Assembly: GCA_010015655.1 (NCBI GenBank)
Contig: ML976752.1
Coordinates: 185,281-198,021 of the forward strand
Length of the DNA: 12,741 nt
Reading direction: 5' to 3'
From: Bimuria novae-zelandiae CBS 107.79
Lineage: Eukaryota > Ascomycota > Dothideomycetes > Pleosporales > Didymosphaeriaceae
Positions 7,324 to 12,741 of the stretch are shown in pieces (position 1 is the first letter of the stretch; the number at the start of each line of letters is the position of its first letter). The notes under the pieces are model-generated. The model did not search any database and was not told where the DNA came from. It saw only the letters and a program-made list of their open reading frames with translations. Position numbers and translations under genes: made by a program.

Positions 7324-10300
7324 ATAGCCGCCAACCGAATTGTTGTTAACAAACAAGAGCTATTTATTAACTTTCGAGACTTAGTAACGTTAGAAGTGTA
7401 AGGAGCAACCTATGTAGCTAAAGTCTGCGGAGAAGGTACTATTAAACTAAGTGTTGTCTGCTTAGACGGTAAGGTTATAGATATACAACTTAAAGATGCT
7501 CTGTACTGCCTAAGTTTTGTTACCAACGTTATATCGCAAGCGCCTTTCAAGCGCAAGGGCGCTTACTACTATAGTGGCGAAGACAAGCTCTACCTGAGCA
7601 ATGGAGAAGAGATCGCCTATTTACCAGAGATTGACGGGATACCTAACTTCCTTATTGTTGACTCGGCAGAGAAGGCACCTCTCGCGCTCACATACGCGAC
7701 TCTATACGCCTCACGTTCTGCTCAACCACCCAAAGTTGCTCGCCCACTACATGTATGGCACCATATCATGGGCCACGCAAACGTAGAGATAATTAAGAAG
7801 CTCTTAAAGGTTGTTAATAGTATAGAGCTATCTAATTCTACACTGTTTAACTGTGAGCCCTGCGGTCTGTCAAAATCAAAACAATTTATTTCTCGTCGTT
7901 AACAAGCACGCTCTACCCGTCCGTTAGAGAAGATTTATCTCGATATAGTAGGGCCAATATTACCTGCTAGAAAGGATAGAGAGCGCTACTAGCTGCTTAT
8001 TACAGACAATCTAACGCGTAGACGCTGGCTCTTTACGTCTAACTCACGCGCCGCTCTTGCAGCTAAACTAATTAACTAGCTAAAATAAATAAAAGTAAGC
8101 CTATAGCTAATAGTCGCTATTATGCACCTTAATAGTGCTGGTAAGTTTAAGAGCAATCGCCTAAAGGAGTATTATCGCAAAGTAGGTACACTGCTTTAGT
8201 ATTCCCCACCGCACGATCCCTCACGTAATAGGACTGCGGAGCGAGCAAACGGTATTACCGAGGACCGAGTTCGAGCAGCAACAATAGCATCAGGCCTACC
8301 AGAGATATTCTAGCCCTACTGTGCTGCATACATGGTCCGCTTACTCAACTTCAGCCTAACAAGCGGAGTACCAGAGAATAAGACGCCTTATGAGCTGTGG
8401 TATACAGCCATCGGAGCCGTCAACCCAGTGCCTAACCTAGGACTAACTCACGCTTTTGGACACGTTGGATACGTACATAGGCCTGTTGACACCTGCGTTA
8501 AAGGTGAAAAGTTTGCACCTCGCGCTGAACGCGGCCTTCTTATAGGTATAGAGGGCTCTTCCCTCTATAAGATGTGGATTCCTTAATAATACGTTATTAT
8601 CATAATTGCAAGCGTTAAATTTAACTCTTATAATAGAAACTTACGTATAGTTGCCCTTTATAAGGAGCCTCCGCTATCGCTGCCACCGCCGACTTCAATC
8701 GCCCCTTTCGTCCTCCCCGAACAAGCCGCAACCGAGCGCCCTATTACACCTAATCCTGTTAATATAGGGGGTGAACATGAGCTTGGCTACGAAGAGGAGG
8801 AGGAGGAGGAAATACTACCCGCAATCGCCAAAGGAGAGCGCCACTTTGATGGCTTAGAGCCTGCTGAGGAGCCTGCCGAGGAGCCTGCCGAGGAGCCTGT
8901 TAAAGGCCCCCTGCCTCCGACTAGGCATGGCAATGTCGCATCACGTAGGATGGAGATTTCTGCCGACCCAGGTACTCACCTCATACTTGCTAAAGGCTCT
9001 CGACGAATACGTCGACGCGTTAAGATAGGCGCAATCACGTTCGTACGCTCTCTTGCACTAGCCATGTTTAAGTTATTAATAGGCACAAAGTTATCCTTAT
9101 TACCGCCAGAACCACGGAATTATAGAGCTCTAAGCAAGCATCCTATAAAGGCTGCTTTTATAGACGCTATAGAGGCCGAGTTTAAATTACTTATATTAAA
9201 CAACACTTAGCGCCCTGCAACGAAAGAAGAAATCTTAAAAAATAAAGTTATTAATGCCTAGTAGGTGTATAACTACAAGGGAGACTCTACTAGCCTATTA
9301 ATAAAGGTTAAGGCTAGGATAGTTGCTTATAGTAATTAACAGACCTAGGCCTCCTAGTACTAGGATGTATACAGCTACGTCGTGCGCATGACGACGCTGA
9401 GAGTAGTTCTTATAATTGTCGCCGCTAAGGATCTAGAGTGTAAGTAGGTTAACATAGTCACTGCATACTTGAACGCTTACCTCTCCCTGGAGCATGTTGT
9501 CCTCCTCAAACTGCCTAAAGGCTGCCCACTGGCTCACTAAATAGTACGCCTCCTCCGAGGTATATACGGACTAAGAGAGGCTGCCTTACTCTAGTACAAC
9601 GACCTAAAGATCTCCCTTAAGGACCTAGGATTTGAGCTATTAACGTCAGACCCATGCGTCTTCACATGTAGAGGAGAAATTATTATTATCTATATTAACA
9701 ACCTTATTTTAATTACGTATACAAAGGACGCTATAACTGCTCTTAAATAAAAGATCTTAAAACGCTACAAATGCCGCGACTTAGGGCTAATTGCTTACTA
9801 CCTAAGCATCCGCATTATACGTAACCGCCCTAACTAGACAATCTCTCTTACTATAGACCCCTACATTAAACGTCTTGTTAAGGATTACAATCTTGAAGAT
9901 ATTAACCCTATCAATACTCTACTACTACTATCCGCCCTAGAGCAATAGCGTGTGATGGAAAAAGCGCCTAAAGAGCTTATAAAGCGCTACTAGTCACTTG
10001 TTGCCCGTCTACTCTATCTGACAGGACTTATACGCCCTAACGCTTTATAGAGTGTTAACTTCCTAGCGCGTTTTGCGAGTAACCCTACCAAAGAGCAATA
10101 TAGCCTACTTAAACGTCTTGTTCGCTACTTTAAGTACCAGCCTAACCTTGGCATATAACTATTAGCCAAAGACGGCAGCACTAATTAAACATTACTAACG
10201 CTAACTAGATACACGGATTCTGCATACGCTAATAATCGTAGTAGCTGTAAATCCTCCTCTAGCTACGCCTTTAAGATAGCTAGAGGTACTATTTCCTACA

Positions 10301-10680
10301 AATCCTATCACCAGCGGATTGTCACAACGTCTTCTACAGAGGCAGAGTGGGTTGCACTAACCTACGCTGCAAAAGAAGCTGCCTGGCTTCGTCGCCTACT
10401 TACAGAGTTGCACCTCCTTAACGAAGGACCTATACAGATCTATTCTGGTAGTTAGTCTGCTGTTCACCTGCTTAACAGCAAGGGCCACCACGAGCGGACT
10501 AAGCACATCGATATCCACTACAAGTACGCCCGCGAGGAGCAGGAGGCCAATTGTATACTTGTCTCACATATCCCTGGGACAAGTATGGTTGCTGATGGCC
10601 TTACAAAACCCCTTTCTGGACCGGCCCATAAGCGTTTTGTGGCTCTCTTGGGCCTCGTAGAGGTCCCTGTGCCAGCATAG
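7324..10680 (+). pseudogene. Outer copia polyprotein, 3' part: integrase, reverse transcriptase, RNase H (broken)
   Basis: This is frame 1, continuous with 292-1500 once the nested element is removed; the whole frame would be 1522 codons. Integrase: His 7759-7761 and 7774-7776 and Cys 7852-7854 and 7861-7863 form an intact HHCC zinc site; Asp 7942-7944 and Glu 8239-8241 remain, but the second catalytic Asp is Asn (8131-8133). Reverse transcriptase: all three catalytic Asp are Asn (9451-9453, and YINN at 9691-9702). RNase H: YTDSA (Asp 10216-10218), SSTEAE (about 10333-10347) and RTKHIDI (about 10495-10512) are intact. There are about 28 premature TAA/TAG, no TGA and no frameshift, before the terminal TAG at 10678-10680. 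Integrase-RT linker 8650-8950 is Pro/Glu-rich. Confidence 0.92.
8791..8901 (+). repeat. Glu run and 12-bp minisatellite (EPAE repeats) in outer integrase-RT linker
   Basis: A GAG/GAA run near 8791-8811 encodes seven Glu. At 8857-8901 the unit GAGCCTGCCGAG repeats about four times with one C/T variation, encoding (E)EPAEEPAEEPAEEPV. It is in frame, so repeat-number change would not break the protein. Linkers between copia integrase and reverse transcriptase are often low in complexity. Confidence 0.8.
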
Positions 10681-10728
10681 GCTGGAGGATGGCTCCCCTA
10701 GTATCGCTCACAGAGACTCTGGGGGGTG
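10681..10728 (+). promoter_or_regulatory. 3' spacer and polypurine tract of outer element
   Basis: These 48 bases lie between the polyprotein stop and the 3' LTR. A run of six G (10721-10726) next to the LTR TG is the likely plus-strand primer. The LTR could start at 10727 (TGTGTCAG) or 10729 (TGTCAG). I prefer 10729 because it resembles the TGTC start of the inner LTR. Confidence 0.6.
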
Positions 10729-10872
10729 TGTCAGTTGCCCTGGTGACCCTACGGTCCACCGTGCACCTGCTTAGTCATCGATTCTCTGTTCGTGTACTAT
10801 AGATAGCTAGTCTCAGCACACACACAATACACATCGACTTTCTGTCCACTTTTGAGCCCCACTCATCTGTCA
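10729..10872 (+). repeat. 3' LTR of outer copia element (complete, 144 bp)
   Basis: It starts TGTCAG after the G-run and ends CTGTCA. Bases 10778-10872 are identical to 1-95. No RIP-type change separates the two copies in the shared part. Confidence 0.9.
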
Positions 10873-10979
10873 CTAAGTACGCTAGACTCACAGAAAGCGA
10901 AATTAAGGGCGCCGCAAAGGCTTAAGAGAGTAAAAATAAGCAGAAATTACGTAATAAGAGACGTAAGAAAGTTAACTAA
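10873..10979 (+). pseudogene. C-terminal tail of an ORF interrupted by the outer element (unrecognised, basic)
   Basis: Immediately after the LTR, the frame of codon 10875-10877 reads about 34 codons, highly charged and basic, ending KRRKKVN at a TAA (10977-10979), with one internal TAA (10923-10925). The composition resembles the basic, Lys/Arg-rich C-terminal tails of pogo/Fot1-type fungal transposases. The fragment is too short for a firm family call. Its upstream half should lie left of the outer element, outside the window. Confidence 0.35.
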
Positions 10980-11386
10980 GTAGGGTGTTGCGGCGGGGGA
11001 GCTAGCAATATAGGCGTAGAAAACGCGTCGCAGGCACGGGCCACCTAGCGCATTTAAACAAAGTTAAGACAATTTTTCTATTAATTTAACTAAGTACATG
11101 CATGTTTTATAGTAAGTTACTATAAAGTTGCCTCTACTAGCGTTGGCCACTGTTACTAAAATAACCTACTATATTAACGCCGCTAACGCCTCTCCACCTA
11201 TAACTTTATAATTATAACAGCTATTCGAAATCTAATAATAGTAATTAATTTAGCGACTTTGTTTCTACCTTGCCTAGTTATCGTAGTATTTATTTCCTAG
11301 CGTTGTAGGTGCAAAATCCCCGCCGCTATAAAGGCTACCCTAATACCTCTCTAATAGACTTTCTCCGCGCGCAGTCACGCCGCCAC
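10980..11386. other. AT-rich, RIP-like intergenic debris with two adjacent palindromes
   Basis: No open frame of note is present. It starts with a short GC-rich patch (10981-11045) and then becomes strongly TpA-rich. ACATGCATGT (11096-11105) is a perfect palindrome. It directly abuts a 21-bp inverted repeat (11106-11126) with 10-bp arms around one base. These may mark a DNA-transposon end, but no partner terminus was found. The part nearest 11386 may be the 3' tail of the minus-strand transposase. Confidence 0.5.
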
Positions 11387-12055
11387 CTACCTATAATACG
11401 TATAAAACTTGCTTACGGCAGGCATGTTATAGCAAACAGCCTATATAGCTTTCTCTAAGAAGTAGGCAAAGTTAGCGTACACGTTAGCCCGCTTAAAGTT
11501 CTATTTTATCTAGCTTTTTAGAGCCTTAAAGGTCTGCTTAATCAGGTTAAAATTAGGCGAGTATAGCAGTAAGTATTCCAGTATTACGCCTGCGTCTCTA
11601 CACAGTTACTAGAGCCTTACTAACTTATAGATAGACGCGTTATTAAGGAGTATTACCAATCGTTTGCCCGGCCAGGAGTTGCAAAGTGGGAGCACCTGAG
11701 TAGCCATAAAATGCTCCATCAGCTCTGCAGTAATTGCTCCCTGGTATACGACGTGGGTGAGGTAACCAGACGCGTCCATGGCCAGTAGAACGCTTCACCT
11801 CTCCGAGCGTCGCGCTAAGTAGACGGCGTCAATAGGGCTATTAACGGGCGACTAGCCGTACTTCCTATCGCTAGTTCGCTCGTTAGCGGCGCTCTCGTCG
11901 AGGCAGATAACTTAATTAGTTGTATATATTTACTAGCAGCGCGTATAGAAGGCCTACCGTAGAGTTTTGCAATTAATAGATAGCCTAGCTGCTAGCTGCA
12001 GGTGGCGACGTAACCGTAGGAGGTATCGCGCTGAGACGCTTGCAACGTCAAACAT
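11387..12055 (-). pseudogene. Decayed Tc1/mariner-type (DD34E spacing) transposase fragment
   Basis: A DDE transposase excises and inserts a DNA transposon at TA. Read on the minus strand, the core shows ICLDESAANERT (first Asp, 11897-11899). Further on, ILLNNASIY occurs where a D-N-A-S motif is expected (second Asp now Asn, 11642-11644). Last comes YSPNFNLIKQTF where an acid is expected (now Lys, 11537-11539). The second and third acids are 34 residues apart, as in Tc1-type enzymes. The Asp to Asn, Glu to Lys and Pro to Leu changes all fit TpG to TpA or CpA to TpA. Several stops interrupt it, mostly TAA/TAG, with one TGA at an expected Trp. The N-terminal DNA-binding region is not recognisable. 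The start given is the first ATG of the readable frame and may be wrong; terminal repeats were not identified. Confidence 0.8.
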
Positions 12056-12169
12056 CGTCAAAATAGATCAGTGGCCTGCATCTCCACAACAACACCATAG
12101 ATTTTGATACTTTTCGGATTTTCTTGATTCTACGGTCTAAATCTATAGGACTTTTGAATTTCATAAAAA
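12056..12169. other. Junction between the decayed transposase and the minus-strand ORF
   Basis: This 114-base stretch is mostly AT-rich. On the minus strand it follows the stop of the 12170-12741 ORF and precedes the transposase. No conserved motif or clear terminal repeat was seen. The change from heavily mutated sequence (left) to nearly unmutated sequence (right) happens about here. Confidence 0.4.
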
Positions 12170-12741
12170 TCAGATATGTGGTGGTGGAGATACATAAGGT
12201 TGCGGCGATGTAGGGATGTTGCCGCATGTCGCCTCATCGTCTGTAGACCCAGCAGCGTCAACGTCGCTCCCAGCGCCAGCGTCCTCATATATAGTAAACT
12301 GAGGCTGTTGAGACTGCAGGTAAGACGTCTGTATAGATATCTCTTGGTGTTAAGGTTGTTGTTCAGGCTGTGAGGCGTATGCAGAGTCCTGTGAGTTGAA
12401 GCTCTGGGAGCTCTTGCCAAGGGCAACCCATGACTGCAAATCAAATGTAGATGTGAATGTATTGCCCCGGGCAAGCTCTCGCTCCTCCCAGTCTGTTGTC
12501 GCGATAGTCTTTATCCTTGGTGGTTTGTTTATAGAGATCTCCTGTAGTGGCGGCGGCGGCGGCTGGCGGGCATCCTGATATGCGGCGAACTCGGTATCGT
12601 CGTCCCACAACCTCTGCAGGCATTGCTCCTTTGTAAACTTTGTATAGCCAATTACCTTCCTACTACGAAGAATCTCCTTGAGCTGTCGTAGAGGCCAATT
12701 AATATAGGCTCTCCATGCTGTTCTAGGTAGTCGTTTTGCTG
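12170..12741 (-). pseudogene. 3' part of an unrecognised ORF with SAP-like motif, one in-frame TAA, open at window edge
   Basis: The minus-strand frame is open from the window edge to a TAA at 12350-12352, about 129 codons. It then continues for 59 further codons of similar composition to a TGA at 12170-12172. Near its visible start is PLRQLKEILRSRKVIGY...LQRLW, which resembles a SAP-type helix-extension-helix motif (DNA binding) by pattern. Then come a poly-Pro run (about 12547-12561), a Trp-containing segment (TDWEERELARGN) and a Gln/Ser/Asp/Pro-rich tail. The TAA stands in a CAA-rich run (QQP*HQ), so a single CAA to TAA change is a natural explanation; a genuine stop is possible. CpA sites are plentiful. 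I do not recognise the protein. It could be a host gene end or a transposon-borne gene. Confidence 0.55.

Larger units (their letters stand above)
1..10872 (+). mobile_element. Outer Ty1/copia LTR retrotransposon, 5' LTR truncated by window edge, split by a nested element
   Basis: The first 95 bases recur exactly at 10778-10872, giving the shared 3' part of two LTRs. The complete 3' LTR (10729-10872) starts TG and ends CA and is 144 bp, so the 5' copy lacks 49 bp beyond the window. Between them one reading frame (frame 1) carries Gag, integrase, reverse transcriptase and RNase H in copia order. A second element (1501-7318) is nested inside. Removing it and one target duplication leaves about 5.1 kb, a normal copia size. 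The coding frame has about 39 premature TAA/TAG codons, so this copy cannot make its own proteins. Its own target duplication cannot be checked because the left flank is missing; the five bases after the 3' LTR are CTAAG. Confidence 0.93.

Noticed and set aside
292..10680. A reassigned genetic code in which TAA/TAG encode Gln
   Set aside because: TAG also stands at expected Trp sites (for example the TAG at 6000-6002 in the inner RT and 7990-7992 in the outer integrase). CAA and CAG remain common in the same frames, and missense changes follow the same CpA/TpG context. Mutation explains all of this; one code change does not.
11145..12076. GGCCACTG (11145-11152) and CAGTGGCC (12069-12076) as terminal inverted repeats of the Tc1-type element
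   Set aside because: The pair faces outward, the wrong way for the element between them, and an 8-base inverted match within 1 kb is expected by chance.
12130..12474. A 114-codon minus-strand frame rich in Leu, His and Arg
   Set aside because: It overlaps the 12170-12741 frame in another register. Its composition is that of a shifted frame and it lacks motifs.
1..12741. CRISPR array, tRNA, rRNA or bacterial operon
   Set aside because: No regularly spaced repeats, no tRNA-like cloverleaf noticed, and all recognisable proteins are eukaryotic transposon types.

Overview
The window is a transposon graveyard from what looks like a filamentous ascomycete (Pezizomycotina). I infer this from the retrotransposon and Tc1-type sequences, which resemble families I know from such fungi, and from a strong mutation pattern of the kind made by repeat-induced point mutation (RIP: C to T in CpA, read as G to A in TpG on the other strand). 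No intact host gene, tRNA, rRNA or CRISPR array is visible.

Layout: (1) Positions 1-10872 are a Ty1/copia LTR retrotransposon ('outer'). It lacks only the first 49 bp of its 5' LTR, which lie off the left edge. (2) At 1501-7318 a second, different copia element ('inner', 5818 bp) is inserted in it. The inner element has 200-bp LTRs that differ at one position and a perfect 5-bp target duplication ATAAT. It sits where the outer protease active-site motif should be. (3) Positions 10873-11386 hold the tail of an ORF cut by the outer insertion and AT-rich debris with two adjacent palindromes. (4) Positions 11387-12055 (minus) are a decayed Tc1/mariner-type (DD34E spacing) transposase. (5) Positions 12170-12741 (minus) are the 3' part of an unrecognised, little-mutated ORF with a SAP-like helical motif and one in-frame TAA.

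Both retrotransposons read Gag - protease - integrase - reverse transcriptase - RNase H, the copia order. Each polyprotein lies in one reading frame from start to end (outer frame 1, inner frame 3), with no frameshift that I could find. They are broken by roughly 39 (outer) and 75 (inner) premature stops, every one TAA or TAG and none TGA. The stops fall at expected Gln and Trp positions, and many remaining changes are Cys to Tyr, Asp to Asn or Pro to Leu, as RIP predicts.

The unusual feature is patchiness. The LTRs and several internal blocks (about 1-540, 4870-5215, 6720-7090, 10280-10680) still carry many CpA and TpG sites, while the sequence between them is close to saturated with TpA. 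Near-identical LTRs around a riddled interior suggest that a RIP-damaged template may have been copied by retrotransposition, perhaps with template switching or later gene conversion. I found no clear new molecular system. This mosaic and the unrecognised minus-strand ORF are the best leads.
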